From contig CM055096.1 of the NCBI GenBank assembly GCA_029204225.1, positions 42,528,901 to 42,592,900 on the forward strand: a DNA stretch of 64,000 nucleotides, written 5' to 3'. The stretch is from Diphasiastrum complanatum. Lineage: Eukaryota > Streptophyta > Lycopodiopsida > Lycopodiales > Lycopodiaceae. The notes under the pieces are model-generated. The model worked only from the letters and a program-made list of their open reading frames with translations. It did no database searches and was not told where the DNA came from. Both the position numbers and the translations under genes were made by a program. Positions 1 to 11,060 of the stretch are shown one piece after another; the stretch's first letter is position 1, and each line of letters begins with the position of its first letter.

Positions 1-240
1 GGTGTGTATGAGGGAGTAGATTCTCCAGTTGTTCTCACAAGCTGCTGTGGTGCAGTCCTGTGAGAGGACTCTCAATGCAATGCGTTGTAGCCTAGGGGTG
101 TAAGCTCCATACTTATCCCACCAAGTCAAGTGGTTGACTCTATCCTGTGTCACAGCCCTCTGATATGTGAGGCGGTCTCTTTGAAAAATCATGAGCTCAT
201 GGTTGCAGGCCTGCTTCTCTGCAATGTCAGAAGGTTCTAA
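1..240 (-). pseudogene. hAT transposase C-terminal (dimerisation) region, cut by the window edge
   Basis: Read on the minus strand, an open frame runs from about 240 to position 1 without a stop. It encodes the typical hAT C-terminal block: tryptophan and WDKYG, then an A-L-R-V-L-S segment, then the A-C-E-x-N-W and I-H-T signature. This is the Dimer_Tnp_hAT region by which hAT transposases self-associate. It has no start codon of its own. A stop lies just upstream in the same frame (about 262), so it is either a separate exon or a broken frame. It is collinear with the DUF659 and BED pieces upstream on the same strand, so all three probably derive from one element. The 3' end lies outside the window. 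Confidence 0.8.
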
Positions 241-506
241 CTTTAAACTTGAGATTAGTCTCTAGATTTGAGGGTGTGGTGTACATTTAGGAGCTGTTCC
301 AAGACTATAAATATGAATGAAAACCTAAACACATTGCACAGTTTAAATTTTACAAATTTTGAACAATCATCAAATTTCAAATTTCAATCATCAATGCGTC
401 AAAGTTCTAGAATCTACCATTGAGAATGAGACATGATACATCTATCATCAAGAATCAAAATTCAAAGTTTATACCTCGTGGGAGCAGGTCTAAGGATCTC
501 CAAATT

Positions 507-767
507 CTATAAAGAAGACACTAGAATATTAATGATATGTTGCCTCCTGGTGTCACTCCAACCATTTGTCATGATCGTGCACCCGAAATGTTTCCATGGT
601 TCACGAACGGGCTTCAATTCTTTGGTTACACCTTGAACCTCCCTCATCAAATGTGTGGTGCATAGGAACTCCATGCTAGGTCCATGGTATGTGGCCCCCA
701 TCATAGCAACACTCTCTATCATATCCCCCCAAGCATGAGTCTTTGCTGTATTGTCTACAACTAACAC
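507..767 (-). pseudogene. DUF659 segment of a hAT-type transposase
   Basis: The 86-residue frame carries the DUF659 core found in plant BED/hAT transposase-like proteins: a G-x-x-Y-x-x-P-S segment followed by W-K-x-x-G-C-T-I-M-T-x-G-W and I-N-x-L-V. The frame stops right after this core, where family members continue for more than 100 residues, so the middle of the transposase is deleted or lies beyond an unseen splice. It sits between a BED finger (upstream on this strand) and the dimerisation region. It may once have contributed the catalytic core. No activity is expected. Confidence 0.75.
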
Positions 768-1073
768 CTCTATAGGGGGGTTCTAGAAGTAGAGGGACCA
801 GCTACATCTACATGTGGCGTAGATGTGCCGGCATCTGGCTCTGTCTCATCCTAACCTGAGGTGGATGCATGATGCCTAGAACTGATCCTATTGCAACAAA
901 AGAAATAGATAAACATTTAATCACTACAGTCTACAAGTGCCAATCACATTCATCATGCACGTTGCAAAATTCATAATTCAAAAGCAAAAGTTTAAAGAAT
1001 CAAATAACAAGTCATTAGTGTATGTACTATGGTGCTCACTTGCAGTGACTGGCAGAGGAATGATCTCCTCTCT

Positions 1074-1298
1074 CTAAATCGCTCCTGGTCTCGCAGTCAT
1101 GCTCAATAGCCTAGGAGGTGCTTGTGGGCATGCTTCGATCTCATAGCCACACCAACAAAGGAGATGCGCTCGAATACACACTAGATCGCCTGTGTAGCTC
1201 ACTCGACAATAATTGCACATCCATCGTTTTGTGCCCGAGCTATTGTATCCCGAAGCAACTGTGACATGATCCCATTTAGGATCCCTGTTTCTCACCAT
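1074..1298 (-). pseudogene. BED-type zinc finger exon of a hAT transposase
   Basis: The frame begins M-V-R-N-R-D-P-K-W and has the BED zinc-finger arrangement: a W-D-H-V block, then C-N-Y-C, then an R-A-H-L-L stretch and a C-P-x-x-P-P tail. BED fingers are the DNA-binding N-termini of many hAT transposases. The histidine/cysteine spacing is degenerate in the second half. It is the 5'-most recognisable part of the remnant that continues at 507-767 and 1-240 on the same strand. No terminal inverted repeat was found upstream of it. Confidence 0.75.
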
Positions 1299-1299
1299 G

Positions 1300-1790
1300 A
1301 CTCTCAGCTCCTAACTCCCAAGCTAACTCCTAACTCTCCTAACTTCTAACACTCCTCTCACCTCTATTACCTAACTCAACTTTAACACGTCCAACAACTC
1401 TACTAACTAAAACTAGACTCACAATTACACACACACACACACACACACACCTCTTTCCTAAATTCACACACACACCTCCTCCTATTCTCTCTCCAAGACT
1501 CTCCTAACTCCTAGCTCTAGCCTTTCTCCTTCATTCACCTAATAGTAGTGGCTAATACTACCTAACTCCTAAGTTCTCCTAACTTCTATCCTAATGTGTC
1601 TTCTTCAAAGTGCTTTCAACAATGAAGATTAACCCAAGTTCTAACACCCTAAACCCTTACCATAATACCACCTCTCTCCTCTAAGCTCTTTCCTCTATCC
1701 TCTAGGCTCTCTATTCTCTCCTCTCCTCAAGTTTCTCCCTCTCTCCTATTCTCTCTCCCTTGAAAGAGGCGCAAAAAAAGAAGAAAAAGT
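1300..1790. repeat. CT-rich low-complexity stretch with a short CA repeat
   Basis: The stretch is dominated by variations on CTCCTAACT and CTCTCCT and includes a (CA)n run around 1430-1450. No coding potential is apparent. It lies directly upstream (minus-strand sense) of the BED exon and could be old leader sequence of the hAT element or just microsatellite expansion. Confidence 0.6.
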
Positions 1791-1960
1791 GAATCGTGAT
1801 AGAATCGGGCCCGGTCTGTTATAAAAATTTTCCAGTCCTGATTCTTTTTGATTCGAATCAAGACCCCGTTTGATTCTTTGACGAATCGCAATTCATCAGC
1901 CAACGAATCGCGATCGTCAGCCAATGAATTGTTATTCTTGGAAACACTAACCGGCACTGC

Positions 1961-3348
1961 TCACATTTCAAAACATAAAACTTTGCAAAGGGTTTTATCT
2001 TTGGCCAGCAGAAGTCCCTTCATATCTAGTTCAAAGTACGATGGATGCCTGGATAGCATAGGGTGCATCATGACATTCGTAAAGAATTTTCTGCTTAATG
2101 CATCATCACCTAGCATACCTACTTTTCCACTCTTGAATAGAATTTCATCTTGAATGGAAAATTGATCACCGATTTTTCTACCTTTCAAACCAGAATGGGC
2201 ACCTGAATCAGTCTCACTACCCTTGCTCATCATGCCCAATTGTAGCTTTTTCCAAATAGGTCCAGAAAAAGAGTCTTTTTGACAAAGACCTCTCAATGAA
2301 AGGTAGAAGTATGTAGAGATTTCAGTGAAGGAAAGTTCACATACTTTACGTATTTGGCTTAGTGCGTTAGCAACCCTATTAGGGTGCCTTTGATATAACG
2401 TACTTGAAAGTCGAATTCTTGCATAAGCTCAACCCATCATGCCTTCTTGCCTCTCAGATCATATTGATTTCAAAAACAGTTACGGGGTTGGCGATCATTC
2501 CAAACCATGAAATTATTACCATATAGCTAATGCCTCCATGATTTCATGGCGTTAATCACCGTAAAAAGCTCCTTTTCTTGTTTGGTATAATGTACCTAAG
2601 AATCAAACAACTTTTTACTATCAAAAGTGACCGACTTGTCCTCTTGTGAAAGTATTGCTCCTATCGTTGAATCACTTGCGTCAGTTTTAATGATGTAAGG
2701 TAAATCTGGATTTGCAATTTTCAATGCTGGAGCAAAGACGATCAAATTTTTGAGTTTTTCAAATTTGGATTTAATTTGTTGTTCTCGACTATAATATATA
2801 TGGGTGGGCTTTGTTTCCCCTTTTTAGTCCTAAGACTCCTAACTCCTTTTAAAACATTATTAAGAGGTGTTGCAATCTTTGAATGAAATTGTATAAAATT
2901 TTGGAAGAAATTTGTAAATCCCAAAAACGACTTTAGGTGACTCACAATTTTGGAATTGGCCACTCCATAACTATCCTTATCTTGTCGGATCAATTTTCAT
3001 TCCCTCGGAAGTGATAATATAACCAAGAAAAGAAGTTCATGTTTCAAGAACTCACATTTCGACTCTTTTGCAAGAAGCTTCTCATATAAATATTCTTAGC
3101 ACAATATGAAGATGCTTTAAATGCTCTTTGAGTATTTTACTGTGGATGAGAATATCATCCAAAAACACTACCACAAATTATGGACAAAATAAGTTGTTTA
3201 CCATTTGTTGGAAGGTTACAAGAGCATTAGTCGAGCCAAAAGGTAAAACTAAAAACTTGTGGTCCGAAGACTGGTCCTAGATATATCACTAGAATCAATT
3301 CGGATTTGATGATATCTATTCCTTGAAACAATTTTAGTAAAGTACTTA
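1961..3348 (-). pseudogene. Ty3/gypsy pol relic, 3' part (end of RT palm, thumb, downstream)
   Basis: Minus-strand reading gives ordered Ty3 pol pieces. At about 3348-3250 is the A-K-Y-F-T-K-I and Y-H-Q-I-R-I block. At about 3245-3100 is L-P-F-G-x-T-N-A followed by the catalytic F-L-D-D-I-L. At 2993-2860 is the thumb segment L-K-S-F-L-G-F-T-N-F-F. At 2296-1961 is a degenerate segment with D-E-I-L-F-K. Stops and frameshifts occur between pieces, so the element is dead. The RT is split: its upstream part resumes at 5297 after an inserted element. Confidence 0.8.
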
Positions 3349-3681
3349 GCTCCATGCATAGAAACACAAAAATCCGGAACGCTGCGTTCCGGGAGTGTTC
3401 CAAAATGCTTGTTCCGGAACAGTTTTGGGATCCCAGAGCATTCTGAATCGAAACGTTGCAATTTTGTTCTTTTGGTTTTTTAAGTCTGTGTATACGATGT
3501 GGTTGTATACCACAAAGGCCTTGCCATATTGTAAGTTTAGAATAGACATTTAAAGTCAAAACAAATAGAAAAGATTTGTTGACGATTATAATTATGTGTA
3601 TTGGACAACATAATCCACGATGGATTCTAGGTGAGATTATTGAGTTCGTGATCGACTTTGTGACAATGAGTTTGTGATGAC

Positions 3682-4060
3682 CATCGAATTAATGAACCGT
3701 GTATGGTTCACGACGGTTCTGAGAACCGTACAGTGAACCATACGGTTCTCAAAAAAATTTAGGATGAACCGTGGTGAACCGTACTAATAGATTAATTAAT
3801 TAATGTTTTTATTTGTTCCTACCCCCCAAAACAGCCTAAAAATATGCAAAAGAAGGCTAAAAAAAGTGTGTGTCTGTGAAATCTTTGAACTCTGTGTCTG
3901 TGAAATCTGTGAAACCTGTGTCTGTGAAATGAATCTGTGAAATGAAATAATTAATTAATTAACTTACTAAATATAGGAACCGTACCACGGTTCATGAACC
4001 GTGGTACGGTTCACCCCACGGTTTCCAGGACCCACGGGTCTGAGAACCGTGGGTTCTATG
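3682..4060. mobile_element. Small palindrome-rich element A1 with perfect 8-bp TSD
   Basis: The 379-bp element is bounded by identical GTGATGAC copies (3674-3681 and 4061-4068). Its left end is CATCGAA and its right end reads CATAGAA when reverse-complemented. Both subterminal regions are packed with GAACCGT/ACGGTTC inverted units. The core contains TCTGTGAAA repeats and a TAATTAATTAA tract. It has no coding capacity. The 8-bp duplication is typical of hAT-type insertion. It sits inside the helicase fragment, so it postdates that fragment. Confidence 0.85.
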
Positions 4061-4068
4061 GTGATGAC

Positions 4069-4411
4069 ACATTTTGTTTAAGAAATCTATGTCAGAAGTC
4101 GTGTTCGCATTGTCCTATTCTGTTAAGTATGGATATAAAGTTGGAATCTTTTTGTCTCATTCTTTCAACCAACTCGTAACAATGTGGCATGTTTGCCCAA
4201 TATATTGATCCAAATAATTCTAATTGTGTTTTTTTTTAAACACCCATTCATCTAAAACGGGTCCAGCTTGATACAAATCACTGCATCTAATTACATTCAA
4301 TCCTCCGAAGTGTTGAGAAGGGATGTCTTTGATTGCTTGTAGTCTTTGATCTACAAATTGCAAAATCCTCTTTCCAATGAGTGAAATTTCATCAAAATTC
4401 ACAATATACAT
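4069..4411 (-). pseudogene. PIF1-like helicase fragment
   Basis: The minus-strand frame from 4411 has the PIF1/RecD-type Walker B block F-D-E-I-S-L-I-G, then F-G-G-L-N-V-I and Y-Q-A-G-P-V. After a poly-A frameshift near 4225 it continues with C-Y-E-L-V-E-R-M-R-Q-K-D and F-I-S-I-L-N-R-I to about 4085. These match successive PIF1 helicase motifs as found in plant PIF1 genes and Helitron RepHel proteins. The Walker A region (expected above about 4430) and the C-terminal motifs (interrupted by A1) are missing. It lies wholly inside element B1, so it looks like a captured gene piece or a Helitron remnant. Confidence 0.8.
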
Positions 4412-4490
4412 TCTAATTTCTCACATGAGTTCAAGTGAGGTCATGCACCTGGACACCTTACTAGACTGTTCCGGAACTCTGTGCTTCAAC

Positions 4491-5001
4491 CATAGGATTA
4501 ATGAACCGTTATCGGTTCACCACGGTTCTGAGAACCGTACAGTTCTTAAAATTTCTTGCCCAGAACCGTGGTGAACCGTACTGATTAATTAAGTAATTAA
4601 TTTATTAGTTTCCCTCCCAAAATTAACCCAAAAATATGCTAAAAAAGGGCCAAAGAAATCTGTGAAATCTGTCATCTGTGAAATCATCTGTATCATCTGT
4701 CAAATGACTCAAATCATCTATATCATCTGTGAAATCATGTACATCATGTGAAATCTGTGAAATCAGTGATGATTTCAGATGATTTCAGATGATTTCACAT
4801 CTGTCAAATCATCTGTATCATCTGTACATCAAGTGAAATCTGTCAAATCTGTATCATCTGTGAAATCTATGAAATCATCTGTGAAATCTGTGAATTTGGT
4901 AATTAATTAATTAATTAATTATTTAAGTAAATAGAGGAACCGTACCACGGTTCAAGGAACCGTTGTACGGTTCCTTCCACAGTTCCCAGGACCCACGGTT
5001 C
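4491..5001. mobile_element. Element A2, expanded copy lacking a clear right end
   Basis: It begins CATAGGATTAATGAACCG like A1 and A3 and has the same GAACCGTACCACGGTTC palindromes near the right side (about 4937-4990). The core is inflated by ATCTGTGAAATC-type tandem repeats (about 4660-4895). The right terminal inverted repeat and target duplication are missing. The element dissolves at about 5001 into a segment that recurs at about 5108-5150 (TCATGTTCAAGATA). It is probably truncated or rearranged. Confidence 0.7.
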
Positions 5002-5296
5002 ATGTCATGTTCAAGATAGTTGAACTTCATATAGTCTGTACTTCATATAGTCTAAACTCCATATCAATAAGCTCGCTTGCATGGTTTTTAAATCAAATAC
5101 TGTTTATATGTCATGTTCAAGATAACTGAACTTCATATAGTCTGTAAAATATTCTAAATGATGAAAAAGATAGCAAGTTTGTGTTGGAAGAAATTCTGAC
5201 ATGTGAATCTTTTAGATTTTTTTTACAGGTTTTTTCAACACAACGTTCCGGAACGTGGGGGTTCGGAAAAGCGTTCCGGTGTCGGGTGCAACTTAG

Positions 5297-5410
5297 GATC
5301 CATGGTCCACCCAATTGATCCTCCACTTAATTGTCCATTTTGTGCCTTGGATATTTGTGTTTAATAGTGAGTATAACGCCTACTAGGATGAGACGAATCA
5401 AGCAACACCA
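5297..5410 (-). pseudogene. Ty3/gypsy RT fragment upstream of the inserted element
   Basis: On the minus strand, about 5395-5305 reads T-I-K-H-K-Y-P, then K-M-D-N, stop, V-E-D-Q-L. This matches the Ty3 RT stretch that normally precedes the H-G-A-K-Y-F-x-K-I block found at 3348. The two halves are therefore one RT interrupted by 1.94 kb. One in-frame stop is present. Nothing retroviral was recognised farther upstream (above about 5410). Confidence 0.6.
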
Positions 5411-6728
5411 TAGAGGAGAGAGTAAGGCAATCCAACCCAACCAATAGGATCTAGTGACCCTCCCCCAAGCTATGGAACTGGCCATCAATTGTCAATAGGA
5501 GCCCCCACAATCTAGTAAGATGTCCCCAAGCAAGGCAAACCACTAATGAAGGTAGGAAGACGCAAGAGGAGATAGAAATACTCTCTTTGCATGCACTATG
5601 CTCGCCACCTCACTGAGTGCACACTGACTCATCCTCATGACAACTTCGGTAAATTGCTGGTTCATAGGCCTACTCACTCCTCTAGGTAGAAGCCTCCCAT
5701 AGGACATTAAAGATCATTTTTCAGCTTGCGGGTACTGCCCCTAGTAAACAGTCATTAACACTGGTCCTCAGTGAGCCTTAACCACTCTTGAGGTCAAGCT
5801 ACCCGTGGTACTATATGGTTGACTAGGGTACACATGGCCTGATTAATATTGTAACATTTGGTCTGCACTATGCATGGAATTGATGGTCAAAGAGTTTGTG
5901 GGTGGACTCCATAAGGTTGAAAATTTCATGTCTCTTCTGTTATGTCAGGTACTATCCTAGACATTATATCGATACACAGAATCTGTAAACCTAAAGTATG
6001 ACATGATCAATAAGCCTTGAATGGTATGGATGTGTTGCAAGAAAAGTAGCTCAAGGCCCTTGTTGATTGTTCACAATTTCTAGGATCTAGTACGCTCACG
6101 TCTGAACCTAGGATTGATGACAATCATGTTCATGTGCCGGAGAAGCAGAGAGTAGGGGTGTGAATGCCATATTAGCATTTGCAGGGCAATGGACCTAGCG
6201 TTCCATATGGTTTCATCTGAAATGAAAGAGAATTGCGAATGACTAGCTGAAATGGGTTCTGATGGTATGCATGGACACAACAAAACCTACAATAACTCTT
6301 CATAGTTTCTGAGATCCTATAGCTTCTACCCCGTTATAACTTTTGAAAAAAAGATTCTCTATGTTTTTGCAAGCCAAATTTTGGGTCCTGCAAATGTCAA
6401 ATGTGAACAGCCTCGATCAGCAAACCCAACTTCAGCTCTAGTGGATTAATTCCTGATGAATGTTAGGACAGTGGACCATGTGATTTGGGCTGAAATGGCT
6501 GATTGATGAGCTTTCAGAATAGACTCTAAGATATGCTGTTTCTTAATGTACAGTAATTGTAGACTTCGTATGGATAGCTCCTTTGATAATATTGTGTTTG
6601 CACTCTTTAGTCGAACTCTATGGTTCTGCACTGGCTGCTCCATGCCATTAAGTGCCAGCATGCTTTAAAAATACAAACAAATATGTTAACTATAAGCTCA
6701 TGCAATTTGTTCGTTTCTATTATCACAG
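5411..6728. other. No recognisable gene; probable intron or upstream region of the channel gene
   Basis: Both strands were read. No CNGC S1-S4 exon, transposon domain or RNA gene could be recognised. If the channel gene is intact, this is part of a long intron, and upstream exons lie before the transposon mosaic or outside the window. Confidence 0.5.
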
Positions 6729-9054
6729 GCAATTGGGGCATGTTGGTACCTACTGGCTGTAGAAAGAGAAGACACATGCTGGCGAAAACAATGCAACTTG
6801 GATAATGCTACATCAACTTTTCTCAAGTGCAAGCTGGATTATCTTGATTGTGGCAGTCAACACAATGACTTAGCTTGGGCTCGTTCTGTCTGGTTAAACT
6901 CAACTCAGATTGGTCAAATATGTTCAGGATCTGGTGATAGCAGTGTTTTCAACTTTGGAATTTATGGAGATGCACTTTCAAATAATATCATCACAACAGA
7001 CAACTTTTTTACCAAATACTGGTATTGCTTGTGGTGGGGCCTGCGTAACCTGAGGTATGCTTGAAGCATAAAATCTTTACTAATTTTTTTTAAAAAATTT
7101 ATGTTTTTTAAAAATTCATAAAAAATTACAATCAGTTATTAAACAATCGAAATAAAAAATTCGATTCACTGTTCGATTCTTAATTATCACTCAGTTTTTT
7201 GAAAGTGACTAGTTTGCTATATCAGATTATGCACTGCCTGAGCTTTAATGTGTGTTGCAACTTTCAGTAGATTTGAATCTGTGGATGAATTTTCTTGCTT
7301 CTTTGTATTAGCAGTCTTGTCCAGGCCTGAATGAAACTTTCAAAGACAATCCCATGACCATATAATTATGTAAATATTTGATTGGCCAGTTGATGTAATG
7401 TGCAAATATTTTTTGCAGTGCCAGACCTTTAGTAAGATAGCCTTATAGCTTCTTGCTTGTTCATGCAGTTCATTGGGACAAAATCTTTTTACCAGCACAT
7501 ATGTAGGAGAAATCATTTTTGCTATAATCATCGCCATTGTGGGCTTGGTCCTCTTTGCCCTTCTGATTGGCAATATGCAGGTAATCATCAGATCCACACA
7601 TGGACGCAAAAATTACTTGAAAGAAGGGGTTAAAGAAGTTTTTGAAGGTTGCTATTGAGCAAATTTTGAATTCTCTATCATATTTCATAAGTATTGCACT
7701 CCTTATTTCTCTTTTTGTAAGAACATAGCTTACAGTACTTCATATTCACGAACATGTGCATCACAGGACGCCATTTGCCAATCAGTTCCCCACTAGTAGG
7801 TAACACGTTCTGTGTTCTCAAAAGAGACCATTTGAAAGTTTTCTCCAATATCCACTATGCAAATTATTCTATTAGATATATGTTAATGAAGTGCAATCAT
7901 GTCTATCTAGCTGTGCTGAGGCCTTGTTCTTCCTAAACAGACATACCTACAGTCTTTGACCGTGAGGCTGGAGGAAATGCGAGTGAAACGGCGTGACACT
8001 GAGCAGTGGATGAAGCACCGCCAACTACCTTCAAATCTACGGAATCGTGTTCGAAGATACGAACAGCAGAAGTGGGTTGCAAACAGAGGAGTGGATGAAG
8101 AGGCTTTGTTTGAAAGCTTGCCATTGGACCTTAGACGTGACATCAAACGGCACTTGTGTTTAGACCTTGTTCGGAGGGTAGAAAATTTCACCTTTCTTGA
8201 TATTTGGTTTGCAAAAATTCCTGGTTTTTCTGAACTTTTTTATCCAGGGTATACAGAATGCAATAGCTTGTAAGTTGAATCTCTTACTATATATAGCTAC
8301 TTTTGCCTAGCTATTTATGAATCTAATTGAAGCAATCCTGGATTTTGTGCAGGTACCCCTGTTCAATAAAATGGATGAAATGCTTTTGGATGCTATTTGT
8401 GAACGACTTAAATCTACCCTTAGCACAGAGGGAACTTTTATTGTAAGAGAGGGAGATCCAGTAAATGAAATGCTTTTTATTCTTCGTGGCAGTTTGGAAA
8501 GTATCACCACTGATGGTGGTCGAACTGGCTTTCTCAATTATAGCGTATTAGGACAAGGGGATTTTTGTGGAGAGGAGCTTCTTTCATGGGCATTGCTTCC
8601 CAAATCTAGAAACCTCCCATCATCTACTCGTACAGTGAAAGCTCTGATGGAGGTTGAAGCATTTGCATTGAGTGCAGAAGATTTAAAATATGTTGCTGGT
8701 CAATTTAGACGATTGCACAGCAAGCAGTTGCAACATACATTTCGCTATTATTCACAACAATGGCGTACATGGTCTGCGCTGTACATTCAATCTGCTTGGC
8801 GACGCTTTCTAAGAAAGAAACTTGCAGATTTGCAGCTTCAAGCAAGGTACTTAAATTGGCAAGAACCTTATTCTGTGTCACAAAAGTCCGGGACTATTAG
8901 CCTTGGAGCAACATTTTTGGCATCAAAGTTTGCAGTTAATGCTATGCGGGGAGTTCAAAGGTTGAGGACTACGAGGGCTGCAGAAATGTCTGCAAAATTA
9001 GCCAAGTTGACAAAACCTTCAGAACCGAATTTTGCTGCAGAGTTTGATGAATAG
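6729..9054 (+). CDS. Cyclic-nucleotide-gated ion channel (CNGC), four 3' exons
   Basis: Four exons join in frame with AG/GT borders: 6729-7054, 7469-7580, 7941-8177 and 8353-9054 (TAG at 9052), 458 codons in all. Exon 1 holds A-C-W-Y-L-L-A-V-E-R, an extracellular loop and the pore helix Y-C-L-W-W-G-L-R-N-L. Exon 2 gives the filter region G-Q-N-L and the S6 membrane helix. Exon 3 is the C-linker (R-L-E-E-M-R-V-K-R-R-D). Exon 4 is the cyclic-nucleotide-binding domain with G-D-F-C-G-E-E-L-L and an IQ calmodulin-binding motif (I-Q-S-A-W-R-R), ending P-S-E-P-N-F. Plant CNGCs are plasma-membrane Ca2+/K+ channels in signalling. The GQNL filter suits groups I-III. The N-terminus and S1-S4 (about 250-300 residues) are absent, so the gene is either 5'-truncated or spread over long introns. 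Confidence 0.93.
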
Positions 9055-11040
9055 AAAGCACCAGACAGAATCTTTCATATACTCCATTCCTTTACTTAGC
9101 TCTGATCTGCAAAATACTTGCTCTCTTTCATAAAGCTTCAAATCAGGTGAGAAGCTGGAAATATATTCCTCCACAAAGCTGCTGCACAATGTTGCATCAA
9201 AGAGAGGATGGGCTCGTAATGATGACAAGCTCTTGCAAGGAGGGCCTACCGCTTGTAACATATAGAAGTTTCTTGGTAAGCTTCCTGTGAGTTGAAATTT
9301 GCCCTTGCCATTGTGCTATCATCAATTGGCGAGCTAGCAATCACGATCTGTGTCAGATTGTGGCCAACCACAAACTTTAAAACTGTAGACAACATAAACC
9401 AATGGATGAGATTTAGTGATGACTAGATTTTCAAGAAGTTATTATAAAATTTAATCTAAAAATTTGATCCTAGCAAATTGCTCATTTTCTAAATATTTGA
9501 CATAAGTGTACACCTTGGTGCACTTTTGCTCTTTCCCAGTAACTATCAATCAAAGAGTTCTAATGACTTCCCTTCATGTGTTCTGTAAAAGAGAGCCACA
9601 CATCTTCCTTTTGGGGGCCCGATGACGGCTATAAGAACTGCCATATATATGGTGTAGTGTTTATTGGCATGATCTAAGCTGTTCAGAGAATAAAGAAGAA
9701 GCATTCATATGTTTTCCCAACTTCAATCATGTTTGCTTGCAACTGTTTTTATCTGACATCTCCTTGATTCCATAGCTGGCATGTTTATTGGAGAACAAAT
9801 GGGAATTTTTCAACTGTCACATTTCTACTTTTCATTCATTGATTTTGTATCAGGAAGCAATTCTGAACACGGTCTCGAACTTTTTCACCTTTTGTGTCCA
9901 GCTACCAGTGAATGGTACTTGTCACTTTTGGTTCATGATTTCTGATTTTGACTCTGTTCTCAGAAAGCAAATCTGAAAGTAACCCGATATAATCTACTTG
10001 AACAAAATGAATCTGTACAAAAGCTTGTCTATCATCCATGGCTTTTCCAGGTACTGTATAAGATTTATATATAGAAAACTTTCTGTTCAAACATCACCCT
10101 TCAAGCAGTCAAAGAGTGTTTCAGATGTTGGGGGCCCATGGTAAAACAAGTAGCATACAAGAGCAAAATAAAACTAGATTTTCTTGTGATGTTAAGAAAA
10201 AGGGAACCGAAACAAACACAAAAGATCATCATGGCATGTTACTCTTCAGATTCCTGAAGAGCAATATATTATGCAAAGAGTGATATTCCTTACGAATTGA
10301 GGGGGGTGCATATAGAGTCAATGGATTTCATGATTTTGATATCGTAAAACAGATGAAAGGGACTTGCTACCAAAATATAAATTGATCTCAGAGGAAACAA
10401 AACAATGATGTACATATGTATGAAGCAGACATATTACTACGAGATATAAATAGTAGAAACTAACTACTGAGAATGCTTGCTGACAAGGAAGAAAATGAGA
10501 TGAAGAGAAGAGATGGAGTACAATATAGGATCATGTTGATGGTACATTTGGATAACGTAGAACGTCACATTAGCAGAAATAATTTTTGCAATATAACTAC
10601 GAATGTTATATATTTAAGATAAGTAGCCGTGTATTTCAGCCCAAAGAAATGATCTACACACCATACCTGCCAATGGTTGCCAAAAAATTTAGAAATCACC
10701 TTGACTCGATTTTCATCCCATCTGTTGCAAGTCCAAATCTTACATTTCTAGATTCACTTGCAAAAACATGGGTACTCTTTGTCAATGTGTTTCCATGCAG
10801 ATGAATTTTAGGGTCTTCTCATAATCCCATCTGAAGAACGATGACTGGCATGCCAATTCATGAGTTTTGCAAGGGACTTGCAATGAAACAATCGTTGTAA
10901 TCGTGGAATTATTGAAAAATGTCGTAACACCTTGCATGCGATAGTGGTCCTATAAGTCATTTCGATATCGAGGAGTATCACATATAGGACAATTTTTTAA
11001 TTCTTGATACTCAACATGATACAAGATGCATGAATTCGAA
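9055..11040. other. Downstream region without recognisable genes
   Basis: The region begins with the 3' untranslated part of the channel gene. No poly(A) signal could be chosen with confidence. The remainder is AT-rich with scattered short frames and no protein family recognised on either strand. Confidence 0.5.
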
Positions 11041-11060
11041 AACTTGGCCAGAAGCAGCAA

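Larger units (their letters stand above)
3357..5296. mobile_element. hAT-like composite element B1 inserted in the Ty3 RT
   Basis: The two ends interrupt a Ty3 RT reading frame. Flanking 8-mers are GCTCCATG (3349-3356) and GATCCATG (5297-5304), 7 of 8 identical, as expected for an old 8-bp target duplication of the hAT superfamily. The left end starts CATAGAAACAC and the right end, reverse-complemented, starts CTAAGTTGCAC. Both ends reach CCGGAACGCT at the same distance. The right end resembles the CATAGTTGCAC end of element B2 (40842-41819). The interior holds palindromic TTCCGGAA repeats, a PIF1-helicase fragment and two smaller elements (A1, A2). No transposase was recognised, so it is non-autonomous. 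Confidence 0.6.

Noticed and set aside
1961-2153. Plus-strand 101-residue frame at 1848-2153
   Set aside because: It is antisense to the Ty3 relic and has no domain.
3346-3559. Minus-strand frames at 3346-3559 as part of Ty3 RT
   Set aside because: RT similarity stops at 3348. Residues beyond belong to the end of inserted element B1.
6620-6700. Possible upstream CNGC exon just before 6729
   Set aside because: Residues such as L-H-A-I-K-C-Q-H-A do not match S5 convincingly and there is no usable GT donor at the end.
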